Positions 28,074-36,454 of a DNA stretch of 64,000 nt are shown here, piece by piece. How positions within the stretch are numbered: position 1 is the first letter of the stretch; every line of letters begins with the position of its first letter. The stretch covers positions 1,178,001-1,242,000 of the forward strand of contig NZ_QCXY01000001.1 in the NCBI RefSeq assembly GCF_003347495.1. Direction: 5' to 3'. The position numbers and the translations under genes were made by a program. The notes beneath the pieces were generated by a model. The model did not search any database. It worked only from the letters and a program-made list of their open reading frames with translations, and was not told the DNA's origin. The stretch comes from Pleomorphovibrio marinus (GTDB lineage Bacteria > Bacteroidota > Bacteroidia > Cytophagales > Cyclobacteriaceae).

Positions 28074-29384
28074 TTACCAATCTTCCGGTATCCTCACCAC
28101 GCAAATATTCATGGATTTGCCGTCCTCCGAAAGCATGGCAGATTGGATTTGGAATCGGTCCCCATCAGGATGAAAAGTGGGGTGAGGGTGATCCTGGGCA
28201 CTGGATTTGTGACCGGAACTGATTAACTTCATTTCCTTGGTTTCCCTGTTAATCAGGTAGAGGTTCCTCGCAAAATCGTCTCCCACTGCCCATTTGCCAT
28301 CAGGGGAGCCGTGCACATGCCAAAGCCCGCTGCCACTTTCTGTCTGTCCCTCTATTCGCATTTCCTCTGTTCTCAGGTTGATTATCGCCAATCCAGTTGG
28401 TCTAGCCCTTGTCCCTGATGGCCCCCAAGAAGCTTCCTGGCCTGGGTTTTCCCTATCCCCCTCCGTTTGCCCTTCCCCCGTGACAATGGGTCTGTGTCCC
28501 ATAATGGCAAAAGCCACCTCGTCTTTGGTGATGACTGCCTCATGGGTCACCCAGTCGAATTCACTTTCGGGAAATAATGGCTTAAGTTGGGTGCCATCAT
28601 CCATTACCGTCCACATTCGTTGGGGTGCTTTTCCACCTGTTTCCCAGCAAAACACGATTTCTCCCGTTACCCAGGGGTTAACCTGTACATGACCTACCTG
28701 AAAAGGAACGCTAACCACATGTTGGATTTCCCCATTTGCCAGGTTCATTTTTGCGATGGCTCCCGGGCCGGCGCCCATGTTCCTTGGACCAAAATTATCC
28801 TCGGAGACCAATTCAGCTGGGGCCTGTTCGGAGGCATACGATGTGGAGGTTTTGAAATAGATGAAGTTTTCTTGGGCATCGAGTGCCATATCCGCCCCGT
28901 TTGCCATGGATGAGGGGATTTGGCCGTGGGTTTTTTGGTAGCTTTCTTTAGGTTTCATTTCACCTTTACCACTATCTTCAAAGACCCTCTTCAGATCCAC
29001 GGATTTTACCAGAAGATCACCACCTTCTGCGGACTTTTGCATAAAGTAGAGCCTCATTTCTTTTCGGGAAAGGGTGAGCATGCCCACATATCCCCCTTCG
29101 GTCACCTGCACCATATCCCCCGATTGCTCGTTTACCGCCAAAGCCTCCCCCGGGGTTCTTTGGCTACGGAAGACAAGCCAGTTACCATCGGAGGTCCACT
29201 GGGAGTGGGTGGGGTAGATTTTTGAGTCCCCTACTGGGGTGCTGGTTAAAAAATGAAGCTCAGCCCCAGTCACGGGGTCTTGAATCACCTTTTTTTCAGA
29301 GGGTAACCGCTTACCTATCTGCGCTTTGACATTAATGGAAAAGGTGCCTAGGAACAATACAAACAGGTATATATAAACTCGCAT
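28074..29384 (-). CDS. Secreted oligogalacturonate-lyase-like beta-propeller (PL22-like)
   Basis: 436 residues with signal peptide about 1-21 (YIYLFVLFLGTFSINVKAQ). The opening DPVTGAELHFLTS is like PL22 oligogalacturonate lyases. So are the propeller blades with TSDGNWLVFRS, the histidine-bearing strands THEAVI and HVHGSPDGKWAVGDD, and the metal-site-like DHPHPTFHPDG near the C-terminus. PL22 enzymes split unsaturated or short oligogalacturonides using a metal. It would fit with the PL11 gene 13 kb away in pectin breakdown. Related PD40-type propellers without lyase activity remain possible. Confidence 0.75.
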   Translation of the reverse strand: MRVYIYLFVLFLGTFSINVKAQIGKRLPSEKKVIQDPVTGAELHFLTSTPVGDSKIYPTHSQWTSDGNWLVFRSQRTPGEALAVNEQSGDMVQVTEGGYVGMLTLSRKEMRLYFMQKSAEGGDLLVKSVDLKRVFEDSGKGEMKPKESYQKTHGQIPSSMANGADMALDAQENFIYFKTSTSYASEQAPAELVSEDNFGPRNMGAGPGAIAKMNLANGEIQHVVSVPFQVGHVQVNPWVTGEIVFCWETGGKAPQRMWTVMDDGTQLKPLFPESEFDWVTHEAVITKDEVAFAIMGHRPIVTGEGQTEGDRENPGQEASWGPSGTRARPTGLAIINLRTEEMRIEGQTESGSGLWHVHGSPDGKWAVGDDFARNLYLINRETKEMKLISSGHKSSAQDHPHPTFHPDGDRFQIQSAMLSEDGKSMNICVVRIPEDW

Positions 29385-29718
29385 TGGCTTTAATTTTATT
29401 GATGGTTATTACAAAAGAACAAGATATATTGAAATTGTATCCATAGCCAGATAACCCTGAATAAATTACAGGTGTAATTTTTATGAACCTTAAACAATAT
29501 TTCCTTTTTTTTCTAGATAATATTATTTAAAATTGAGAATCAGACTTCAATAATGGCTCAATTTTGTCTTTTCAAGACAATAAAGGAATTTGTTTCTTAC
29601 GCAGCATTATCACCATTCAAAAATAACTTTCTTTGGTCATCTCCATAGAAAAATCCCGTATGCGGTATACTAAAGACAAGTCATAGAAAAATCAATGAAA
29701 ACAAAACCCAAATAACTT
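29385..29718. other. Divergent intergenic region with one palindrome
   Basis: 334 bp, AT-rich, between the divergent propeller and SusC genes. The only clear structure is the palindrome TTGTCTT-ttc-AAGACAA at 29574-29590, which could be a repressor or activator site shared by both genes. No convincing TAnnTTTG box was found. No small gene was seen. Confidence 0.35.
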
Positions 29719-32700
29719 ATGAATGAAACTTTACGAAGGTCGAGATTCGGTTTGCTTTCTATCTCTATCGTTGGATTGGTATTTGGTTTCCGGTTCGGGG
29801 CAATGGCCCAGAATGAAACTAAAACCAATATACCGACTATTGTTCAGTTAGAAAGGCCGCTGCTGGCTTCCAGCAACCCAGTATCCTCATCAACTACCAA
29901 AGATGAGATGGATGTGACCATCACCGGTAAGGTGGTGGATAGTGATGGGTCACCAATTCCAGGTGCTACTGTTTCGGTTCCGGGCACCAATATCGGTACA
30001 GTCACGGATATTGATGGCAATTATTCCATTACAGTACCAGAGGGGGTCAGGCTGGTATTTTCTTTTATAGGCTACGAGAGTAAAACTGTAGAAGTGGGTA
30101 ACCAGCAAGTGATAGATGTAGCCCTGACGGATAGTGCCCAGGCATTGGACGAGGTGGTAGTGGTCGGCTATGGAACGCAAAAAAAGGCAAACCTTACAGG
30201 CTCTGTGGCTAGTGTGGGTAATAGGGACATTGAAAACCGTCCCATCACTAGTGCTGCCACAGCATTGCAAGGAACGGTTTCAGGAGTTCATATCAACCAA
30301 AATTCCGGTCAGGCAGGACGAGATGGTGTCCAAGTGAATATCAGGGGTATAGGAACCTTGAATAACTCCTCTCCCTTAATATTGGTGGATGGAATTGAGG
30401 CTCCGCTGAACAACATCAATCCAGACGATATCGAAACCGTGACCGTGTTAAAAGATGCGGCTTCTGCGGCCATTTACGGCTCTAGGGCTGCTAACGGGGT
30501 AGTGTTAGTGACCACCAAACGAGGTGCCGCCAAAGGTGAAAAGGTCAATTTTAACTATAGTGGGTTCATGGGTTCCTCGGAAGCTATCCGATTGCCCGAA
30601 ATGGTTACGAACTCCGTTCAGTTTGCCGAGCTATGGAATGAGGGAGCTACTAATTTTGGAAATCCGGTAAGATTTTCACCAGAAGATATAGAAGGGTTTA
30701 GGCAAAGAGGTATTAATACAGACTGGATAGATGTGGTCTTCAGAAGTGCTATGATGCAACAGCATAATTTCAGTGCCTCTGGAGGAACAGAAAAAACTAA
30801 CTTTAGGTTTTCGTTTGGCTATTTGGATCAAGATGGCACCATTCCCAATTCCACCTTTCAGCGATACAACACTAGGCTCAACTTAGACACAGAGGTTACC
30901 GAAAAAATCAGGGTCAGTACCAGCCTCTCCCTTACCCGTGGAGAAATGAACGCTCCCGGTGGCAACGTGTTGGGGGACGGTAACGTGGCAGGCTTAGCCA
31001 TTCAGGGTTTACCCTTTAACACACCCTATGATAGTCAGGGAAGGTTCGCATCCCCATTAGGGCTGGCAGGAAGGGCCAATCCCATGGCAGTAGCCGCTTC
31101 CAGGGAATTTGGGGAAATAGACACCCATATTTTAGGGAACACCTATGTGGATTACCAAGTGATGGAAGGCCTGAATGTGCGGGGTACAGCAGCAGTGAAT
31201 TACAGGACTATTAACCAAGCCACCTGGAACAACATGGTGGAGCATTTTGATCTCATCACTGAGGTTCCCATACAGATGGCTCCACTTAGGGGTAGGAACA
31301 GGTTCAGCGAACAAGGGTTGAATATCACGACCTGGCTTCAGGCTACCTACCAAAAGAGTTTTGGGGACCACAATTTCAATGTGTTGGTTGGTTACAACCA
31401 AGAGGAACACAACAGTGATGAATTTTCCACTTTCAGGGCTGGACAAATATCCAACAACGTAAAGACACTGTCATCAGGGGATGCCTCCACAGCCACGAAT
31501 AATGAAGAAGGAACTACTTGGGCGCTACAGTCTTATTTTGGAAGGTTGAATTACAATTTTAACGAAAGATATTTATTTGAGGCCAATATGAGGTACGATG
31601 GGACATCCAGGTTCCTAAGGGACAAATGGGGAGCATTCCCTTCTTTTTCCGCGGGTTGGGTATTGTCCGAGGAAGACTTTATGAGAGGAGTTGGCTTTGT
31701 GGATTTTATGAAAGTCCGGGCTTCTTGGGGTTTGCTGGGTAATCAAAATATTGGTGACTTCAGGTATGCACGCAATCTTTCCCTAACTCAGTCTTACAGC
31801 TTTGGTGGCGCAATAGTACCCGGGGCCGCCATTACGGAACTGGGGAACCCCAACTTGTCCTGGGAGTCCACGGAGATGACCAACATAGGGATAGACCTGG
31901 GATTGTTTGAATCCAGGTTGAACATTGAGGCGGAATATTTTAATAGGTATACTTCAGGTATATTGTACGACCTACCTACCGAAATTACAACTGGGTTTAC
32001 TACGCAAATTTCCAATGCTGCAGAAGTAAGAAACGAAGGCTGGGAGTTGAACATCAACTACATGGACAATTTTGGGCCTGTTAAATTTTCCTTTGGTGGT
32101 AATTTGACCAATGTGAAAAGTACGGTGATGGAGTTGAACCCTAGTATACCCAGTGAATTGGATAGGGCCATTCAGGGAAGGATGATCATACAGCCAGGCT
32201 CCCCAATTAATTCGTATTTTGGTTATCAGTCATTGGGGATTTTCCAAACTCAGGAGGAGTTCGATAATGCGCCGAATCATTCCTTGTTGGATCCCAATTA
32301 TGGTGTCGGAGACGTAAGGTTGGCCGATATCAGTGGTCCTGAGGGAGTGCCTGATGGAATCATTGATCAGCATGACAGGGTGGTGATGGGTTGGCAGAAT
32401 CCGGAATGGCTGTTTGGCTTTAACTCTAGGGTGGAATATAAGGGAGTTGATCTGTTTGTCCTTTGGCAAGGTGCAGGAGGATACCATGGGTATTCCAGTG
32501 AAGAGCTTGCAGCCCCGTTTTTCAACACCTCAGGCTTAGTAGGGCTTTGGGAAGACAGGTGGACACCTGAAAACCCCGATGCTTCCATGCCCAGGATGTT
32601 TGTCTCCAACGGACCCAGCAATAGTGTGGACAATTCCTTTTGGCTATATGATAGGACCTTTCTTCGCTTGAAGAATTTGCAAATTGGTTATACGCTGCCT

Positions 32701-32880
32701 CAGGCACTGCTCGAACGGACCTTTTTACAGTCCCTTCGGGTGTTTGTAAATGGAAGTAATTTGCTGACATTCACCGAATTTCCCTATTTAGATCCTGAGA
32801 GGCCTCCAGGTGCAGACCGAGGAACCAATTCCTATCCCAATTTGAGGGTCTTTACCGGGGGCTTAAATGTTAATTTTTAA
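29719..32880 (+). CDS. SusC/RagA family TonB-dependent outer-membrane transporter
   Basis: 1053 residues with signal peptide about 11-31 (LLSISIVGLVFGFRFGAMAQ). An unusually long linker of about 40 residues (rich in Ser/Thr) precedes the carboxypeptidase-regulatory-like domain (ITGKVVDSDGSPIPGATV, about 70-150). The plug follows with EVVVVGYGTQKK, LILVDGIEAPL and DAASAAIYGSRAANGVVLVTTKRG. The barrel ends GLNVNF. Its SusD partner follows after 11 bp. Next come CRTAC1-like and haloperoxidase-like genes, so the ligand may differ from that of the first two pairs. Confidence 0.96.
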   Translation: MNETLRRSRFGLLSISIVGLVFGFRFGAMAQNETKTNIPTIVQLERPLLASSNPVSSSTTKDEMDVTITGKVVDSDGSPIPGATVSVPGTNIGTVTDIDGNYSITVPEGVRLVFSFIGYESKTVEVGNQQVIDVALTDSAQALDEVVVVGYGTQKKANLTGSVASVGNRDIENRPITSAATALQGTVSGVHINQNSGQAGRDGVQVNIRGIGTLNNSSPLILVDGIEAPLNNINPDDIETVTVLKDAASAAIYGSRAANGVVLVTTKRGAAKGEKVNFNYSGFMGSSEAIRLPEMVTNSVQFAELWNEGATNFGNPVRFSPEDIEGFRQRGINTDWIDVVFRSAMMQQHNFSASGGTEKTNFRFSFGYLDQDGTIPNSTFQRYNTRLNLDTEVTEKIRVSTSLSLTRGEMNAPGGNVLGDGNVAGLAIQGLPFNTPYDSQGRFASPLGLAGRANPMAVAASREFGEIDTHILGNTYVDYQVMEGLNVRGTAAVNYRTINQATWNNMVEHFDLITEVPIQMAPLRGRNRFSEQGLNITTWLQATYQKSFGDHNFNVLVGYNQEEHNSDEFSTFRAGQISNNVKTLSSGDASTATNNEEGTTWALQSYFGRLNYNFNERYLFEANMRYDGTSRFLRDKWGAFPSFSAGWVLSEEDFMRGVGFVDFMKVRASWGLLGNQNIGDFRYARNLSLTQSYSFGGAIVPGAAITELGNPNLSWESTEMTNIGIDLGLFESRLNIEAEYFNRYTSGILYDLPTEITTGFTTQISNAAEVRNEGWELNINYMDNFGPVKFSFGGNLTNVKSTVMELNPSIPSELDRAIQGRMIIQPGSPINSYFGYQSLGIFQTQEEFDNAPNHSLLDPNYGVGDVRLADISGPEGVPDGIIDQHDRVVMGWQNPEWLFGFNSRVEYKGVDLFVLWQGAGGYHGYSSEELAAPFFNTSGLVGLWEDRWTPENPDASMPRMFVSNGPSNSVDNSFWLYDRTFLRLKNLQIGYTLPQALLERTFLQSLRVFVNGSNLLTFTEFPYLDPERPPGADRGTNSYPNLRVFTGGLNVNF

Positions 32881-32891
32881 TTAGAAAGATC

Positions 32892-34463
32892 ATGAGAAAG
32901 TTACTATACGTAATCGGGTTATTTAGTTTCTTATTGAGCCTACCTATCGCATGCAGTGATGATATTTTGCATAAGGAACCAATAGGCTTTGCAGCGGCAG
33001 AAGGGTTTTTCCAAACCGAGAATGACATTATGGTTGGGATCAATGGGATTTACCCCATTTTCCAAGGAGATATTTGGGGGGGCTCTTTTGTACAGCTTCA
33101 GCCACATTTCGATTCCGCGACAGACAACGCCGTACTTTGTTGTGACTGGGAACACGGTTTTACGGCAATTGCCAGGGGAACCATGAGCCCTACTTCAGGA
33201 GGCATAGTGGGGTGGAAATACAATTTTGGTTACCAAGGGCTGGCCCGGATCCATAACATCATGGAGGCGATTGAGTCGGGGACCATTGAGGATCTCACTC
33301 CAGAAAGAGCGGCATTGTGGATGGGAGAGTTGAGGTTTTTGAGAGGATTTATCTATTCTGAGATGGCCGCAGTTTATGGGGGAGTACCTTTAGTGACCAG
33401 CATGATTTCCAATCAGGAGGCAGAGGCCTTGACAAGAAGCACTAAGGAAGAAGTGATCAACTTGGTGTTGCAAGACTTAGATTTTGCCGCAGATAACCTT
33501 GAGTATACGCCAACCAATGGTCAAAATGGAAGGCCCACAAAGCAGGCAGCACTGGCATTAAAAGGGAAAGTTCTTCTCTATAACGATAGATGGGCAGAAG
33601 CTGCCGCTACTCTTAAAGAACTCATTGATGAAGAGGGGGCTCATTTTTACCTTGATAATGATTATGAAGGACTCTTTAGGGGGACTAATGAGGAAAGCCC
33701 CGAAATTTTCTTCAGTATCCAACATATGACGGATGCAGGAGGGGAAGGAAGTTTTCTACAAACCCATTATGCACCTTCCAATGTGGTTATTGGAGGAGGA
33801 TGGGGGTCTTTTACCTATACCAGGAATTTGTTGGATGCCTATTACATGACCGATGGTCTTCCCATTTCCGATTCCCCATTATATGATCCAGAAAATGAGA
33901 TTGAAAATAGAGACCCCAGGCTTAGGTGGACCTTTTTCTTTCCGGGGGATGAATACCGAGGTGTTATATTGGAAAACCCAACCAACTTCCTTGTAAATGG
34001 CTCAGCAGTCACTAGCCCTGATGGTGTAGTGATGAGGAGTAGGAAATGGGTATCTGAAACCGGGAATACTGGGGAAAGCAATAGCCCAGTGAACCTGGTC
34101 TTAATGAGGTATTCCGATGTGCTGCTCATGTATGCCGAAGCTCAAAATGAGGTTTCCGGTCCGGTTGCCACTGTCTATGAGGCAGTAAATAAAATCAGGG
34201 CAAGAGCAGGGATGCCTGATTTCAGACAGGGGATGAGCCAAGAAGAGATGAGGCAGGAAATTAGGCACGAAAGAAGGATAGAGTTTGCCATGGAGGGTAC
34301 CAGGTATTTCGACCTTCTCCGATGGAGGACTGCCGAGGAAGTTATCCCCTCGCTTCCTACCTTGGAAAACAGGCAATTTGATCCGTCCCGAAACTACCTT
34401 TGGCCGATTCCACAATCTGCCATGGACGGGTTTTCTAATATTGAACAAAATCCTGGATATTGA
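32892..34463 (+). CDS. SusD/RagB family outer-membrane glycan-binding lipoprotein
   Basis: 523 residues. Lipobox PIACS (Cys about 21). SusD-type blocks are ELRFLRGFIYSEMAAVYGGVPLV, the repeat KQAALALKGKVLLYNDRWAEAAATLKELI, YSDVLLMYAEAQNEVSG, INKIRARAG-like VNKIRARAGMP, IRHERRIEFAMEGTRYFDLLRW and the end NIEQNPGY. Complete length, 11 bp after SusC. A GC-rich hairpin follows it. Confidence 0.95.
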   Translation: MRKLLYVIGLFSFLLSLPIACSDDILHKEPIGFAAAEGFFQTENDIMVGINGIYPIFQGDIWGGSFVQLQPHFDSATDNAVLCCDWEHGFTAIARGTMSPTSGGIVGWKYNFGYQGLARIHNIMEAIESGTIEDLTPERAALWMGELRFLRGFIYSEMAAVYGGVPLVTSMISNQEAEALTRSTKEEVINLVLQDLDFAADNLEYTPTNGQNGRPTKQAALALKGKVLLYNDRWAEAAATLKELIDEEGAHFYLDNDYEGLFRGTNEESPEIFFSIQHMTDAGGEGSFLQTHYAPSNVVIGGGWGSFTYTRNLLDAYYMTDGLPISDSPLYDPENEIENRDPRLRWTFFFPGDEYRGVILENPTNFLVNGSAVTSPDGVVMRSRKWVSETGNTGESNSPVNLVLMRYSDVLLMYAEAQNEVSGPVATVYEAVNKIRARAGMPDFRQGMSQEEMRQEIRHERRIEFAMEGTRYFDLLRWRTAEEVIPSLPTLENRQFDPSRNYLWPIPQSAMDGFSNIEQNPGY

Positions 34464-34474
34464 TGAACCATTAA

Positions 34475-34503
34475 GGGCACCCGGTCGGGTGCCCCTGTTT
34501 TCT
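34475..34503 (+). terminator. Hairpin after the third SusC/SusD pair
   Basis: Perfect 9-bp stem GGGCACCCG/CGGGTGCCC with a 2-nt tight loop, followed by CTGTTTTC. The T-rich tail is imperfect, so it could attenuate rather than stop transcription into the CRTAC1-like gene 41 bp later. Confidence 0.55.
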
Positions 34504-34543
34504 ACGGTGAAGGGAAAGTCGGTTTCAAATAGTGCGGTAAAAT

Positions 34544-36454
34544 ATGTGGAAGGCTCCTTTGTTCATAATCGCCTTATTTGTCAGTGAGGGGGTAAATGCC
34601 CAGCGAAAATTTACGGATGTAACCCAACAAGCTGGAATCGATCATGCTTTTGAAATTTTCCAAGGCATTTTTGGGGGTGGAGCTGCAGTTTTGGATTTTG
34701 ATAATGATGGATTCGAGGATGTTTTCATTACCGGAGGAGAAGGCATGGATGCATTATATAGGAACAATGGGGATGGAACTTTTACGGATATTACAGAGGA
34801 TGCCGGTTTTGAAGATCTAGAGGGGGTTATTACACAAGGCGCAATAGGGGCGGATGTCAACAAGGACGGGCTTGTGGATCTTTTCATCACGACGATTGCA
34901 AAGGTAGCGAATGGTAGATTCGAGGCCACCTCCAATTTTTTATATATCAACACGGGCAACGGAAAATTTGTGAACCGAACCCGAAGTTATGGGCTTGACC
35001 AAATTACCTTCTCCACGGGAGCCGCATTTGGGGATATTAATAATGATGGCTACCCAGACCTTTATGTCAGTAATTTTTTTAACCGGTTTGGGGGGAGGTT
35101 GGATGAGAAAATGGGTGTCATCTCTGAAGGTGACAGGGCACCGGCCCATGACCTCCTGTACCTGAACTCAGGTGGTGGCAGGTTCATAGAAGTTTCTGAA
35201 ACTTACGGCTTTTCCCATACTGGATTTGGGTTTGGAGGGGTATTCACTGATTACGATAATGATGGGGATATGGATCTCATAGTCATCAATGATTTCGGCT
35301 ACCAGGCAACCCCTAATCTGTTGTACAGAAACGAATTCCCCAAGCAGGAGTTCACGGATGTAAGCAAAGCAATGGGCTTTGACCTGGCTATAAATGCCAT
35401 GGGTGTGGGGATTGGAGATTTCAACATGGACGGATGGTTGGACTATTTTATCTCCAACATAGCCTCTAGCCCCTTGCTGGTAAGCCAAGGGAAAAGGGAC
35501 CAGCCTTTTCAGAATAAAACCAGGGAATTGGGCACCTCCCACCCAAATCTTCATACCCTGGATGGGCGTGAGGTCTCTACGATCAGTTGGGGAGCGAATT
35601 TTTTTGATTATGACAACGATATGGATCTGGATTTGTTTGTAGCCAATGGCTGCCTGAACCCCACAATTTTCCCCAACCCCAATTTGATCTTGGAAAATTT
35701 CAACGGGCAGTTCATATTGAACGGGCCTTCCTTGGGCCTATCCGACGCTTCCATAGGAAGGGGTTCAGTTACCTTCGATTTTGACAATGACGGCAATTTG
35801 GATCTTTTGGTAGTGAACCAGACTAAGATCGGCAATAGTGAAATGCCCTTTACTAATTTTGGGGTGAAACTGTATAGAAATGAAGGGTTTGGGAATAACT
35901 GGCTGAAAGTAAAGCTTAGGGGAAGAAAATCGGATAGGAATGGTATAGGCTCCAGGGTAGAAGCATATGCCCAAGGCAAGAAATTGATTAGAGAGATAGA
36001 TGGTGGATCTAGCCACATTTCCCAAAACAGCACTATTGCCCATTTTGGTTTAGCGCAGCTGGATAGGGTGGATTCTTTGTATGTAAGATGGATAGGGGGT
36101 GATGTGCAACGGTTTTATGATGTTGACGTTAATCAGTTGCTGGAAATAGACCAAGAATCCCTCATTACCAATTTAGAAAAGGAAGCACCTATTTCCAGTT
36201 TCAAGCTGTATCCCAACCCCACCAGCAAGCACCTTAATTTAAGCATTGCTGGACTTACGAGCCCAGGGGGTATAGAAGTGGAGGTGATTAACACTTTGGG
36301 CCAGGTTATTTTGAGTCAAAGTGTGGATGGTGAATCCATAGCCAAAGACTCTGTCCTTACGGTGAACTTGCCCGAAAATCTACCTCGAGGTTTGTATGTG
36401 GTACAATTTCCTTCGCATCCTTCCATTAAACCTTTAAAATTCAAGAAGGAATGA
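34544..36454 (+). CDS. CRTAC1-like FG-GAP/ASPIC-UnbV protein with type IX secretion tail
   Basis: 636 residues with signal peptide about 1-18 (LFIIALFVSEGVNAQ). Repeated calcium-binding FG-GAP/VCBS blades (DFDNDGFEDVFITGG, DVNKDGLVDLFIT, DINNDGYPDLYVS, DYDNDGDMDLIV, DFNMDGWLDYFIS, DYDNDMDLDLFV, DFDNDGNLDLLV) form a propeller over about 25-450. An ASPIC/UnbV domain follows at about 460-545 (LRGRKSDRNGIGSRVEA, REIDGGSSHISQNS). The last 85 residues are a type A T9SS sorting domain (LYPNPTSKHLNLSI, PRGLYVVQF). It is thus exported to the cell surface. Role unknown, probably a binding or scaffolding partner of the following haloperoxidase, whose ATG overlaps its stop (ATGA). Confidence 0.88.
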   Translation: MWKAPLFIIALFVSEGVNAQRKFTDVTQQAGIDHAFEIFQGIFGGGAAVLDFDNDGFEDVFITGGEGMDALYRNNGDGTFTDITEDAGFEDLEGVITQGAIGADVNKDGLVDLFITTIAKVANGRFEATSNFLYINTGNGKFVNRTRSYGLDQITFSTGAAFGDINNDGYPDLYVSNFFNRFGGRLDEKMGVISEGDRAPAHDLLYLNSGGGRFIEVSETYGFSHTGFGFGGVFTDYDNDGDMDLIVINDFGYQATPNLLYRNEFPKQEFTDVSKAMGFDLAINAMGVGIGDFNMDGWLDYFISNIASSPLLVSQGKRDQPFQNKTRELGTSHPNLHTLDGREVSTISWGANFFDYDNDMDLDLFVANGCLNPTIFPNPNLILENFNGQFILNGPSLGLSDASIGRGSVTFDFDNDGNLDLLVVNQTKIGNSEMPFTNFGVKLYRNEGFGNNWLKVKLRGRKSDRNGIGSRVEAYAQGKKLIREIDGGSSHISQNSTIAHFGLAQLDRVDSLYVRWIGGDVQRFYDVDVNQLLEIDQESLITNLEKEAPISSFKLYPNPTSKHLNLSIAGLTSPGGIEVEVINTLGQVILSQSVDGESIAKDSVLTVNLPENLPRGLYVVQFPSHPSIKPLKFKKE

